DNA of 64,000 nt from an uncultured Spirochaetales bacterium (GTDB lineage: Bacteria > Spirochaetota > Spirochaetia > Sphaerochaetales > Sphaerochaetaceae): NCBI GenBank assembly GCA_949295125.1, contig CASFJV010000063.1, positions 49,894 through 113,893 on the forward strand, given 5' to 3'. Position 1 is the first letter of the stretch. The number at the start of each line of letters is the position of its first letter. The notes under the pieces were generated by a model. It saw nothing but the letters and a program-made list of their open reading frames with translations, was not told the origin of the DNA and did no database searches. Shown in pieces: positions 46,561 to 55,268 of this stretch. A program made the position numbers and the translations under genes.

Positions 46561-47739
46561 ATGGAAAAGTGGGATAACAAGTACTTGAGGCAGATCAGGA
46601 GTACGATGATTCTGTTTTGCATCGTCCTTCTGGTTTTCGTATTGAAAGCAGCAAATGACATACTCCTTCCATTTGTCATAGCCTTGTTCATATTTGTCAT
46701 GGTCAATCCGCTTTTAAACCGCCTCGACAGGCTGAAAGTGCCTAATATACTGTCCATAATAGCAGTTCTTGCTCTGGTTGCCCTGATTTTCTTCGTATTG
46801 GTATATACGGTTTTCCAGATGGTGAATACCATCCTGATGAGAATCGGATCATATGCGGACAGGGTAGCGGAGTTCGATGCTTTCATAAGCGTATATCTTG
46901 CACGCCTCTTTGATGCCGATCCCGAAGGGTATTCGTTCCTTGAGTCGCTGAATATTGACTGGCTTGGACTCATAAGAGGTTACCTGACATCGTTTTCAAC
47001 CAGGTTCGTAGGCATCCTCAGTGATGCCATGATGAGTTTTGTCTACCTTCTGTTCCTGCTGATGGAACGAAGGAGTTTTGGACCGAAGCTCATGGCAATG
47101 TTCAACCGGGATAAAGGGGAGAGAATAAGCAAGCTTGCCATGAGGATGAACAGGCAGGTTTCAAAATACCTTTTCCTCAAGATCATCATCAGTGCTGCAA
47201 CCGGTGTGCTGTTCTATCTGGCAGCGCTTTTAACCGGACTTGATTTCGCACTTCTTTGGGGAGTGCTTGCATTCGTTTTCAACTTCATTCCGACTATAGG
47301 AAGCATCATAGTGACTGGCGGAACCATCATAATGGGTCTTATCCAGTTCATGCCTGAATGGGGAAGGATCATATATATCGCGCTCCTGATGATAAGCATT
47401 GAGATGATTCTGGGAAACATTATCGATCCGAAACTCCAGGGTGTTCAGCTTAATATCAGCCCGATAGTCATTCTTGTATCCCTTGCAGTGTGGGGATATA
47501 TATGGGGAATCGTAGGAATGTTCCTTGCTGTTCCTCTTACTTCGATGATCCAGATCGTATGTGCCAACATCCCGACTCTAAAGCCAGTTGCTATATTCCT
47601 CTCAACCGGCAAGTTCGTCGTATCCGTGAAGGAGAGCAGGCGCAAGAAGAAAAAGGAAGCAGGGAAAGAAGCAGAGTTTGATATCGAGATGCCTATTGGG
47701 AAAAACCCTGATGAGGATGATGAGAATTTCAACGACTAG
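46561..47739 (+). CDS. AI-2E family transporter (PerM/YdiK-like)
   Basis: A 392-residue inner-membrane protein with about eight transmembrane segments. The first block LKAANDILLPFVIALFIFVMVNPLLNRL and the late LGNIIDPKLQGVQLNISPIVILVSLAVWGYIWGIVGMFLAVPL are the family hallmarks. Members export autoinducer-2 or act as Na+/H+ antiporters; role here is open. The C-terminal tail is highly charged (KKKKEAGKEAEF, DEDDEN). Overlaps the convergent DMT gene by 11 bases. Confidence 0.9.
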   Translation: MEKWDNKYLRQIRSTMILFCIVLLVFVLKAANDILLPFVIALFIFVMVNPLLNRLDRLKVPNILSIIAVLALVALIFFVLVYTVFQMVNTILMRIGSYADRVAEFDAFISVYLARLFDADPEGYSFLESLNIDWLGLIRGYLTSFSTRFVGILSDAMMSFVYLLFLLMERRSFGPKLMAMFNRDKGERISKLAMRMNRQVSKYLFLKIIISAATGVLFYLAALLTGLDFALLWGVLAFVFNFIPTIGSIIVTGGTIIMGLIQFMPEWGRIIYIALLMISIEMILGNIIDPKLQGVQLNISPIVILVSLAVWGYIWGIVGMFLAVPLTSMIQIVCANIPTLKPVAIFLSTGKFVVSVKESRRKKKKEAGKEAEFDIEMPIGKNPDEDDENFND

Positions 47740-48625
47740 AGGTGAAATCTACTGCAGAGACCAGTCCTGCTAATGTGATAAGCGTGCCAATCAGGAGTTC
47801 TGGCGTGAATATGCCATAGAGCGCATAATCAATTATGATTGCTGCTATGATCTGCCCTGAAGAAAGGAGAAGGGCTGAAAATACGGCAGGAATCCGGGGT
47901 ATTATTATATTTGTGTTCACTACAACGATGCAGGCCAGCATTCCACCAGATACTGCAATATAAAATGGCACATCCCTAAGAGCCCTGAATCCTTCTGCCG
48001 TATCGCTTGGATGGAATATGAATGCGTATAGCAGAGCGCCTGCCAGGCCTGAGATGACATTCTGCCTTGCTGAATAGAATGCACCCCTTGCTCTTGCAAG
48101 GCGGGAGTTATATACCATCTGGACCATCGTAAGGATACCTGCGGCAATAGATGGGAACAGGTAGAAATTGAGACTTTCCCCTCCAAAGAAATATATGAGA
48201 ATTCCGATAAGGCAGATAAGCAGGCTGATTGCCCTCCTCCTGCCAATCCTTTCCTTTTTCATTCCCATCAGTCCCGTCAGGTCAAACACGAGGCCCATAA
48301 GGCTCTGCCCAAAGACTGCTCCTGCCATGGAGACGGTAGCTCCTGCCCCTACAACGCTGACATAATTCAGAAGTATTATCACAACGCCGAAAAAGCCCCC
48401 GAAATAATGCATATACCATTTTACCGGCCCTTTTGGAGGATTTATGGCTATGCTGTTCCTTCCAGCAACCATAATCAGATGGAGGGTGGCAATCCCTACA
48501 ACCTGGTTTACTATAAGGCTTACTTCGCTTGTCGTCAGCCTGCCGAATTCCGTATTGAAAGTCACCATTACAGCAATTACCGCTCCGGTAACAAAAGACA
48601 CAAGGTAACTGATCCTGTCTGACAT
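47729..48625 (-). CDS. DMT-superfamily transporter (DUF606/YdcZ type, duplicated)
   Basis: A 298-residue inner-membrane protein with ten predicted helices formed from two five-helix halves. Both halves carry the YdcZ-like pattern (AVIAVMVTFNTEFGRLTTSE early; GAGATVSMAGAVFGQSLMGLVFDLTGL before the midpoint; SALLLSSGQIIAAIIIDYAL late). Substrate unknown, probably a small metabolite. A TATACT box lies six bases before the ATG and no ribosome site is visible. Divergent from thrH. Confidence 0.85.
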   Translation of the reverse strand: MSDRISYLVSFVTGAVIAVMVTFNTEFGRLTTSEVSLIVNQVVGIATLHLIMVAGRNSIAINPPKGPVKWYMHYFGGFFGVVIILLNYVSVVGAGATVSMAGAVFGQSLMGLVFDLTGLMGMKKERIGRRRAISLLICLIGILIYFFGGESLNFYLFPSIAAGILTMVQMVYNSRLARARGAFYSARQNVISGLAGALLYAFIFHPSDTAEGFRALRDVPFYIAVSGGMLACIVVVNTNIIIPRIPAVFSALLLSSGQIIAAIIIDYALYGIFTPELLIGTLITLAGLVSAVDFTSSR

Positions 48626-48631
48626 AGCTAG

Positions 48632-48637
48632 AGTATA
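48632..48637 (-). promoter_or_regulatory. -10 box of DMT transporter gene, leaderless spacing
   Basis: TATACT on the minus strand, six bases before ATG 48625. Confidence 0.6.
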
Positions 48638-48693
48638 GGGGAAAAGTACCGATCAATCCATAATAGATTATGGAACAACAGGGCCAATTGCCT

Positions 48694-48699
48694 TATTAT
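48694..48699 (+). promoter_or_regulatory. -10 box of thrH, leaderless spacing
   Basis: TATTAT, six bases before ATG 48706; intervening bases TAGCAC hold no Shine-Dalgarno sequence. Confidence 0.6.
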
Positions 48700-48705
48700 T
48701 AGCAC

Positions 48706-49308
48706 ATGACTGTAGTAGCATTGGATTTGGAAGGTGTCCTGGTTCCTGAAATATGGATCAGCTTTGCTGAAAAGACAGGACTTGAGGAGCTTAAAAGGAC
48801 AACTAGGGATGAGCCTGATTACCGAAAGCTCATGAATTACCGCATTGATATCCTGAAAAGGGAAAACCTGAAGCTGAAAGATATTCAGGAAACAATAGCA
48901 TCTATCAGGCCGCTTGAGGGTGCAAAAGAATTCCTGGATGAGCTCAGGCAGTCAGCACAGGTTGTGATACTCTCTGATACTTTTGAAGAGTTTGCAAAAC
49001 CACTGATGAAGCAGCTTGGATGGCCAACTATATTCTGCAATTCATTATCTGTGTCGGCTGATGGCACAATCGAGGATATAAGGATGAGGCAGGAAGAGGG
49101 CAAGCTCAGGGCTGTAGAGGCTTTCAGGAGCATAGGGTTTTATACATTTGCAGCAGGGGACAGCTACAATGATCTCAAGATGATAAGAAAGGCAGATGCA
49201 GGATGCCTCTTCAGGGCTCCAGAAAACATACTGGATGAAAATCCTGATCTCAGGATATTTGAAAGGTATGACGAATTCCTTTCATATATAAAGGAAAACA
49301 TAAAGTGA
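48706..49308 (+). CDS. thrH: ThrH-type phosphoserine phosphatase/homoserine phosphotransferase
   Basis: A 200-residue HAD-superfamily enzyme closely resembling Pseudomonas ThrH. That protein dephosphorylates phosphoserine and can pass the phosphate to homoserine. Motif I is unusual for HAD proteins and diagnostic here: LDLEGVLVPEIWI, where the second Asp is Glu. Motif II is VVILSDTFEEF, and motifs III/IV include GKLRAVEAF and AAGDSYNDLKMI. Leaderless start. A small membrane protein gene overlaps its stop by 4 bases (GTGA). Confidence 0.9.
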   Translation: MTVVALDLEGVLVPEIWISFAEKTGLEELKRTTRDEPDYRKLMNYRIDILKRENLKLKDIQETIASIRPLEGAKEFLDELRQSAQVVILSDTFEEFAKPLMKQLGWPTIFCNSLSVSADGTIEDIRMRQEEGKLRAVEAFRSIGFYTFAAGDSYNDLKMIRKADAGCLFRAPENILDENPDLRIFERYDEFLSYIKENIK

Positions 49309-49508
49309 CTAGAAGCAGGAAGCTGGCATTATCCATAATTTTTCTTGTCATCTTCATGACCATCGGCTATGTTTTGCTGTTATTTGCTTATACTGGGCCA
49401 AGGTGGGTAGCATTCATCATCTTTCTTTTATATATTTTCATCCTTTATTTCCTTATCATCACCACACGCAGGGTTATAAAAGCTTTAAAGGAAAAAGAAG
49501 AGGAATAG
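49305..49508 (+). CDS. small two-helix membrane protein
   Basis: A 67-residue protein starting at GTG inside the thrH stop. It has a basic N-terminus, two hydrophobic helices (about residues 8-28 and 34-53) and a charged C-terminal tail ending in KEKEEE, so both ends are probably cytosolic. No family recognised. Translational coupling to thrH supports that it is real. Confidence 0.6.
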   Translation: MTRSRKLALSIIFLVIFMTIGYVLLLFAYTGPRWVAFIIFLLYIFILYFLIITTRRVIKALKEKEEE

Positions 49509-49598
49509 CTAAATTTCCCTTGACCCTAGCCAAAAGCTATTGTATTTTACAGTAACAATACGATAGGGGATTTCCCTGTCAGGTAAAGGGGGCTGGAA

Positions 49599-49952
49599 AT
49601 GGATGCTTTTACTCAGGAGATGCAGGAGAAGCTTTTAGCAGAAAGGGATGAGCTTCTTGCAAAACTCAATAAAGAGGAAGATAACTTCCGTGAAGAGGCA
49701 TTGGCTGCCTCAGGAAGAGACTCCAGTGATTTAGCTAGTGATGATGCGGCATACCGCAAGATGGAAGCACTCAATGCCATGGATGCAAAGCGCCTCAAGG
49801 CAATTGAGGGAGCATTGAAGAGGATTTCAGAAGGAAAGTACGGAATCTGCCTTCAGTGCGGTAAGAGAATTCCAGAGGGAAGGCTCAGGGCAATTCCATC
49901 TGCAGTATTATGTGTTGAATGCAAGACTGAAAACGAGAAAATGGGAATGTAA
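49599..49952 (+). CDS. DksA/TraR-family zinc-finger protein
   Basis: A 117-residue protein with an N-terminal coiled coil (EMQEKLLAERDELLAKLNKEEDNF) and a C-terminal four-Cys zinc finger, CLQCG...CVEC. The conserved helical hairpin tip has acidic residues (SSDLASDDAAYR). DksA proteins enter the secondary channel of RNA polymerase and adjust rRNA and stress promoters with ppGpp; short ones resemble YocK/TraR-like members. A candidate promoter, TTGACC with a 17-base spacer to TATTTT, lies upstream, and a GGGGG ribosome site precedes the ATG. Confidence 0.9.
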   Translation: MDAFTQEMQEKLLAERDELLAKLNKEEDNFREEALAASGRDSSDLASDDAAYRKMEALNAMDAKRLKAIEGALKRISEGKYGICLQCGKRIPEGRLRAIPSAVLCVECKTENEKMGM

Positions 49953-49955
49953 TTA

Positions 49956-50600
49956 TCAGAGAAGGCCGTAAAAAGCCTTCTCTTTTTTTGCTTCCGTATA
50001 TGCGCCGTGTCCAGGGAGTATCAGGGTATCATCAGAAATCGAGCTTAAGAGCGTCCTGATTGATCTGAACAGCTTTCCCTGGTTCCCGCCTGGAAAATCA
50101 GTTCTTCCATATGATCCAGAGAAAATGGTATCTCCAGAGAAAAGGATTTTTTCTTTTTCATCATAAAGGCATACGGAACCTTCTGTATGCCCTGGTGTCC
50201 TTATGACGCTGAATGAGAGGATGCTTTTGCCATAGAATCTGTAGTCGGTCGGCAGGCTGTCAAGATATGGCCTGAAAGCTTTCAGCATGAAAGGGAAGGA
50301 TTCAGAAAGAAGCTTCACATTCATCTCTCCTGAATTGAGCAGGAAACAGCTGTCAGCCTGATCTACAAATATTTCTGCATCTGGAAACTCCTTGCTGAGC
50401 TCTGTAAGCCCCATTACATGGTCAAAGTGTGCATGTGTCAGGAGTATATATTTCAGATCCAGTCCGTTTTCCCTTATGAAGCGGATCACTTTTCCAATGC
50501 CGTCCGGTGCGTCAACCAGGATGGCATCGTTTCCATTCAGGCCATAGACAAGATATGTGTTTGTAGAGACTTCACCTAACGTGAATGGCTGTATTTTCAT
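49956..50600 (-). CDS. MBL-fold hydrolase (glyoxalase II-like)
   Basis: A 214-residue metallo-beta-lactamase-fold enzyme of the YcbL/GloB-like type. The di-metal site is LLTHAHFDHVMG (HxHxDH), RTPGHTEGSVC, FSGDTIF and the late LPGHG. Such short forms lack the C-terminal glutathione-binding domain of true glyoxalase II and hydrolyse various thioesters. It is coupled to the upstream RNA-binding protein gene by a 4-base overlap. Its last codons lie in the terminator hairpin of the convergent gene. Confidence 0.9.
   Translation of the reverse strand: MKIQPFTLGEVSTNTYLVYGLNGNDAILVDAPDGIGKVIRFIRENGLDLKYILLTHAHFDHVMGLTELSKEFPDAEIFVDQADSCFLLNSGEMNVKLLSESFPFMLKAFRPYLDSLPTDYRFYGKSILSFSVIRTPGHTEGSVCLYDEKEKILFSGDTIFSGSYGRTDFPGGNQGKLFRSIRTLLSSISDDTLILPGHGAYTEAKKEKAFYGLL
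49959..49989 (+). terminator. rho-independent terminator of DksA-like gene
   Basis: GAGAAGGC...GCCTTCTC followed by seven T's. The hairpin also encodes the last codons of the convergent MBL gene. Confidence 0.88.
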
Positions 50601-51139
50601 CTATTTGAGAAATTGACCTCTGCCTTCCTTCCATTGATCTCTTTCCCGTTCAGCACTTCGATAGCCTTATTGCAGTTTTCTTCGCTCATCGTGATGAAGG
50701 AATACTTATCATGGATTCGGAGTGAGTAAATGTCTTCCCTTGTTATTCCAAGCTCTTTCTGAAGGATCTCTGAAAGGTTCTTTGCATACAGGTGCTTCAT
50801 CTTCCCGATATTCAGGTAGAGTGTCCTGGCTCCTTCCGGAACTGCCCTCTCTTCCCTTTTTGCTGGAGCCTCTGATGCCGCTCCTGCATTCACTTTCTCC
50901 TTCCTGAATTCAGCCCTTGCTTTCTTTTCTGTCCTTTTTGCTCCGCCATTTGCAATTTCCCTGAGGATATAAGCTGCAAATGCGCTCCTTGTGAAGAATG
51001 GAACGTTCTTCTTTATGAGGGCTTTTATCTTCTCAAGCTCTTCCGGCTTGCTGTCTGCATCGTTCTGTATTTTTGACACTATATCCCTTATGGTATTCTC
51101 AAGGGATGCCTCATCGAGTAATGGGGATTCTTTTTCCAT
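50597..51139 (-). CDS. DbpA-type RNA-binding domain protein without helicase
   Basis: A 180-residue protein. The C-terminal 75 residues (TLYLNIGKMKHLYAKNLSEILQ...GKEINGRKAEVNFS) match the RRM-like RNA-binding domain that usually ends DEAD-box helicases such as DbpA and CsdA. No helicase motifs are present. The N-terminal 70 residues are helical, and the linker (about 70-105) is Lys/Ala/Glu rich and probably disordered. It may bind rRNA alone or recruit a separate helicase. Coupled to the MBL gene. Confidence 0.8.
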   Translation of the reverse strand: MEKESPLLDEASLENTIRDIVSKIQNDADSKPEELEKIKALIKKNVPFFTRSAFAAYILREIANGGAKRTEKKARAEFRKEKVNAGAASEAPAKREERAVPEGARTLYLNIGKMKHLYAKNLSEILQKELGITREDIYSLRIHDKYSFITMSEENCNKAIEVLNGKEINGRKAEVNFSNR

Positions 51140-51297
51140 AAAAATTGAATATGCTCCTAAAATAAAATATTTGGTCCGGCGTCCGTGAGAAAATGGGAAA
51201 CGGATATGCCATAAAACCTAAAAAAGGATACCCTTTCTCCTCTCTATTTGTCAATTTAAAAAGTGCTTTGTCCTTTTTTCATTTTTCCTCTTTGTGC

Positions 51298-51303
51298 TAT
51301 AGT
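51298..51303 (+). promoter_or_regulatory. -10 box of coiled-coil gene, leaderless spacing
   Basis: TATAGT, six bases before ATG 51310; no ribosome site in the AT-rich upstream region. Confidence 0.6.
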
Positions 51304-51309
51304 TTCCAT

Positions 51310-52239
51310 ATGCCCTTAACTAGAGAAATTCTTGAAGAAAAACAGATGAATCTTTTTTCCAGTTTAGCAAGCACTGTGCTTTCTCTCTCGTACAGCCCGA
51401 TCGTCGGAGCCAGGGCCAGAAAAGAGCTGGAAGATGCCGTTAAGGAAGAGGAAGGCAAGGCAGAATGGCGCAAAAGTGTGCTTGAAAGCAGAGAGAGGAG
51501 AGATAAGATTTCATCAGCGCTGGAGAGCGCAGAAGAGAAGAAGAGTGCGATTTCTCTGGAGCTTGAGGGAAAATACAGGGCTCTTGGCGAGATACTTTGC
51601 GAGGAAAACAGTAAGGGCACGCTTGATCCATGCATAGGTTTCATAGATGAAGGGGATAGGCGGGGAATAAGGAAAGCAATCCTTTCTGCTTTCAGCAAAG
51701 AGGGCGGGAAAAGGTTTGCAGAATATGGGAAAAAGCTTTTTGAAGACAGGCTTGAGGATATATTCATCTCCTACCAGGCATCTTCCCTTATCTCTGAAAT
51801 CAGTAAGCTCAGGCTCCAGTACAGTTCTCAGGAAGAAAAGGCAGTGATGCTTAAAAGGAAGCTTGATTCTGCTGAATTCATCAGGACATATGAAGAGGAT
51901 GATGAGGACAGGGCTGAAAAGCTCAGGATCAGCTATGGTGCATACCTGTTTGAGAACGGGCATAAGTGGATAGATGAAAATACGCCAGAACCTCTGCTGG
52001 ATATTGTCAGTGCACTTTTAGAAAATGAAGAAAAGATAGCTGAGGAAAAAGAGAAGGAAAAGGCAGAAGAAAACCTTGGAAAAGCTCAGGATATTGATGC
52101 GCTGATCAGTGACAATCTCATGAAAATAGACGCTCTTGAGGCAGAAAAAGCTAAGCTGGATGCAAAGATAAATGATCTGAGATTTGAAATTAAAAGCCTG
52201 GAAGAAGAGAAAAACGGTATCCTAAAAGGGAGCTTCTGA
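51310..52239 (+). CDS. coiled-coil protein of unknown function
   Basis: A 309-residue soluble, highly charged protein. Coiled coils are likely at about 45-80 (EEGKAEWRKSVLESRERRDK) and over the last 80 residues (EKIAEEKEKEKAEENLGKA, then EAEKAKLDAKINDLRFEIKSLEEEKN). The middle part contains FIDEGDRRGIRKAILSAFSKEGGKRFAEYGKKLFED. No catalytic motif or export signal. The start at 51310 is preferred to a longer frame because the -10 box sits six bases upstream. The stop overlaps the convergent pseudouridine synthase gene by 18 bases. Confidence 0.7.
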   Translation: MPLTREILEEKQMNLFSSLASTVLSLSYSPIVGARARKELEDAVKEEEGKAEWRKSVLESRERRDKISSALESAEEKKSAISLELEGKYRALGEILCEENSKGTLDPCIGFIDEGDRRGIRKAILSAFSKEGGKRFAEYGKKLFEDRLEDIFISYQASSLISEISKLRLQYSSQEEKAVMLKRKLDSAEFIRTYEEDDEDRAEKLRISYGAYLFENGHKWIDENTPEPLLDIVSALLENEEKIAEEKEKEKAEENLGKAQDIDALISDNLMKIDALEAEKAKLDAKINDLRFEIKSLEEEKNGILKGSF

Positions 52240-53469
52240 TTCAAAACTCACTTCTTCCCTTGTTCCTGGGTGAGTGAATGTGATTTTAGATGCATGGAGC
52301 ATTAGACGCACTCCATCAATGTATTTGCCGTATAGCCTGTCTGAGAGTATAGGGTGTCCTATATATGCGGAATGGACTCTCAGCTGATGTGTCCTTCCTG
52401 TCTCAGGATAGAACCTTACCCTTGTGCAGAGGGTATCATGATGCCATTCATAGCCAAGCACCTCATATCTTGTCCTCGCACTCTTTCCGTTTTCAAAATC
52501 CACTATCTGGTATGGCCTGTTATCCACATCAAGGCGCATCGGAGCATCTATTATTCCCTCTTCCTTTTCAACTCTTCCAACCAATAGGGCCTCGTATTCT
52601 TTCCTTACATTTCTCTTTTCAAAGTCCATAGAAAGAGTCCTGTGGCTTTCCTTTGTCATTGCAAGGATAAGCAGTCCTGATGTATCCATATCCAGGCGGT
52701 GAACAAAAGGGGAGACGTGTGTGTAAGGAAAGATCTTCTTAAAGCGTTCTGAGGCAGAATCAAGCTTTTCTATGCCTTTGCCCGGTGCAGAAAGCAGTCC
52801 GGATGGCTTGTTTATGATTGCAATATCCTCATCAACATAGATAAAATCAAGGCCAAGCATTCTTTTTATTATGAGCTCACACCTATCCCGGCATGGCTCA
52901 TACAGCATGCCCATCCTGCGCTCTTTTGTATCTGGCCCGTAATAGAATTCTGCAAAGCCTAGTATCTTATAGCCTTTCTTCATTGCATGGTTAAGCACTT
53001 TTATTCCAGCGCAGTCTCCGCTTCCTGTGCTCATATTCCCGTCTTTTATGTCATTCAGGGTGAACTTATCCCCGTTGATATCATAAAAAACATGCAGGTC
53101 TGCAAATTTCCTTGCATAGTATCTTGATCTTGATCTCTGCTCTTCTTTTGTGATTGCTGGATCCTTTACTGCTTTATCTGACTCTTCTTCAAGTTCCTTG
53201 AATGCCCTGATGCTGTATGCTGGATTTACATAGCCTGGAACCTGATGGTGTGATTCCGCCAGGCCTGAGAATCCCCTCAGAACCACCTTTTCACCTTCTC
53301 TTGTCAGGGCAGTCAGGACTGCGAACATCAGGCCCTTCCTTTCTTTCAGCAGGTTAGCGCTTTTGTACTCTCCGCTTGCTGGATATGAATAGCTGCCACT
53401 CTCTTCAAAATAAGCAATTGTCTCTTTTACTAATGATCTTATTTCGTCTGTTATCAATGAAAACGGCAT
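52222..53469 (-). CDS. RluA-family pseudouridine synthase with N-terminal extension
   Basis: A 415-residue enzyme isomerising uridine in rRNA or tRNA. The catalytic motif HRLDMDTSGLL with its Asp lies in the C-terminal half, preceded by INKPSGLLSAPGKG and followed by GRTHQLRVH. The N-terminal ~200 residues form the extension found in larger RluA-like proteins (SGDCAGIKVLNHAMKKGYKILGFAEFYYG, then YEPCRDRCELI with two Cys). ATG 53469 is preferred to TTG 53481. No clear Shine-Dalgarno sequence. tRNA-Leu lies just upstream on the same strand. Confidence 0.87.
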   Translation of the reverse strand: MPFSLITDEIRSLVKETIAYFEESGSYSYPASGEYKSANLLKERKGLMFAVLTALTREGEKVVLRGFSGLAESHHQVPGYVNPAYSIRAFKELEEESDKAVKDPAITKEEQRSRSRYYARKFADLHVFYDINGDKFTLNDIKDGNMSTGSGDCAGIKVLNHAMKKGYKILGFAEFYYGPDTKERRMGMLYEPCRDRCELIIKRMLGLDFIYVDEDIAIINKPSGLLSAPGKGIEKLDSASERFKKIFPYTHVSPFVHRLDMDTSGLLILAMTKESHRTLSMDFEKRNVRKEYEALLVGRVEKEEGIIDAPMRLDVDNRPYQIVDFENGKSARTRYEVLGYEWHHDTLCTRVRFYPETGRTHQLRVHSAYIGHPILSDRLYGKYIDGVRLMLHASKITFTHPGTREEVSFESEAPF

Positions 53470-53500
53470 AGGAATCTGCAAAGGATGTTTAATATGATAT

Positions 53501-53583
53501 TGCCGGTAACCAGACTCGAACTGGTACAGGATTGCTCCCAGTAGATTTTGAGTCTACCGTGTCTACCATTTCACCATACCGGC
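53501..53583 (-). tRNA. tRNA-Leu (CAA)
   Basis: A type II tRNA with long variable arm. Acceptor GCCGGTA pairs with TACCGGC; anticodon stem GTAGA/TCTAC encloses CTCAAAA (anticodon CAA). The T arm contains GTTCGAGTC. Discriminator A; CCA is not encoded. Confidence 0.92.
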
Positions 53584-53729
53584 GATATTGTGTATCTTAG
53601 CAAAAAGAATAAGGCTCGTAAAGGTAGTGAAAAACAGGAAAACAGGGATAAAAAGTCTAAAAAAGTGATAATAATAATTCATTGGATATCGTTTTCTGTG
53701 TTAGAATTCCAATATAACGAGGTAATTTT

Positions 53730-55268
53730 TTGGAAAGCAAATGTGCAATAGAAATGCGCGGCATTACGAAAACATTCGGTAAGGTCGTAGCAAACAGCAA
53801 CATCAGTTTCAGCATCAACAGGGGAGAGATCCTCGCGCTTCTCGGAGAGAACGGAAGCGGCAAGACGACACTGATGAACATGCTCTCAGGCATTTACCAG
53901 CCGGATGCGGGTGAAATCTATAAGGACGGGGAACAGATATTCATAAATTCCCCCAAGGATGCATTTAACGCAGGAATAGGAATGATTCACCAGCACTATA
54001 AGCTGGTTGAGGTTTTCTCCGCAACAGAAAACATCATTCTGGGCCTGAAAGATGAAAAGATGGATCTCGCATCGGCATCCAGGAAGGTCAAGGAGATCTC
54101 TGAGCGCTATGGCTTTGATATAGATCCGGATAAGAAGATCTATGATATGTCTGTATCGCAGAAGCAGACTGTAGAGATAGTGAAAGTGCTCTACCGCGGT
54201 GCAGATATCCTGATTCTTGATGAGCCCACAGCTGTTCTCACCCCTCAGGAAACAGATAAGCTTTTCAGGGTCCTGAAGAATATGAAAGAGGACGGGAAGG
54301 CAATCGTAATCATTACGCATAAGCTTCATGAGGTAATGGATGTTTCTGATAAAGTCGCCGTACTGAGGAAAGGTGAGTATATAGGTACTGTAAATACGTC
54401 TGAAACAAATCCGCAGGCCCTGACTGATATGATGGTTGGCCGTGCCGTAAGCCTGAATATCGACCGCCCAAGATATGGCAATCCGCAGAAAAAGCTCATA
54501 GTAAGCGGACTTACATGTGTTGATGATGAGGGAATTACAAAGCTTAAGAATGTTTCATTCGAGGCATACACTGGAGAAATTCTGGGAATTGCAGGCATTT
54601 CCGGTTCTGGCCAGAAAGAACTGTTGGAGGCAATGACAGGGCTGTATCCGGTAAAGGACGGAAGTATCAGGTTCATAGATAAGGACGGCAGGCAAGTGGA
54701 GCTTGTAGGCCTTACGCCTAAAAAGATAAGGCAAACGGGTGTTGGTATGGCATTCGTCCCTGAAGACAGGCTTGGAATGGGGCTTGTCGGATCGATGGGA
54801 ATGACAGGCAACATGCTTCTGAGATCCTGGAAAAACGGAAAAGGAGCCCTGCTGAAGAAGAAAGATCCAGAGGCTCTGGCCAACAGGGTGCTCGAAGAGC
54901 TGGAAGTTGTTACGCCTGGTATCAACTATCCAGTCAGGAGACTCTCCGGAGGAAACGTGCAGAAGGTTCTTGTTGGCCGTGAGATATCCAATGAGCCTGA
55001 AGTCCTTCTGACTGCTTATGCTGTCAGGGGACTGGATATTAACACTTCATATACCATCTACAACCTTCTGACAGAGCAGAAGATGAAGGGAGCTGCCGTT
55101 GTATATGTCGGAGAAGATCTGGATGTGCTTTTAGAGCTTGCGGACAGGATCCTGGTGCTATGTTCCGGAGAGGTTGCCGGAGTTGTTGATGGAAGAAGTG
55201 TAAGCAAAGAGGAAATAGGACTGATGATGACAAGCCTGAATAGGAAAGGAGGGGAAAATGAGAGATAG
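53730..55268 (+). CDS. BMP-type nucleoside ABC transporter, duplicated ATPase
   Basis: A 512-residue protein with two fused ABC domains, as in YufO/NupA/RbsA. The first has intact Walker A GENGSGKTT (about residues 38-46), Q-loop region MIHQHYKL, and Walker B ILILDEP. The second is the usual partly degenerate copy, with GISGSGQKE as Walker A and LSGGNVQKVLVGRE as signature. In its Walker B the expected acidic/Gln residues are replaced (VLLTAYAVRGLD). The start is TTG at 53730 after GAGG. It energises purine-nucleoside import with the two permeases that follow. Overlaps the next gene by 11 bases. Confidence 0.92.
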   Translation: MESKCAIEMRGITKTFGKVVANSNISFSINRGEILALLGENGSGKTTLMNMLSGIYQPDAGEIYKDGEQIFINSPKDAFNAGIGMIHQHYKLVEVFSATENIILGLKDEKMDLASASRKVKEISERYGFDIDPDKKIYDMSVSQKQTVEIVKVLYRGADILILDEPTAVLTPQETDKLFRVLKNMKEDGKAIVIITHKLHEVMDVSDKVAVLRKGEYIGTVNTSETNPQALTDMMVGRAVSLNIDRPRYGNPQKKLIVSGLTCVDDEGITKLKNVSFEAYTGEILGIAGISGSGQKELLEAMTGLYPVKDGSIRFIDKDGRQVELVGLTPKKIRQTGVGMAFVPEDRLGMGLVGSMGMTGNMLLRSWKNGKGALLKKKDPEALANRVLEELEVVTPGINYPVRRLSGGNVQKVLVGREISNEPEVLLTAYAVRGLDINTSYTIYNLLTEQKMKGAAVVYVGEDLDVLLELADRILVLCSGEVAGVVDGRSVSKEEIGLMMTSLNRKGGENER

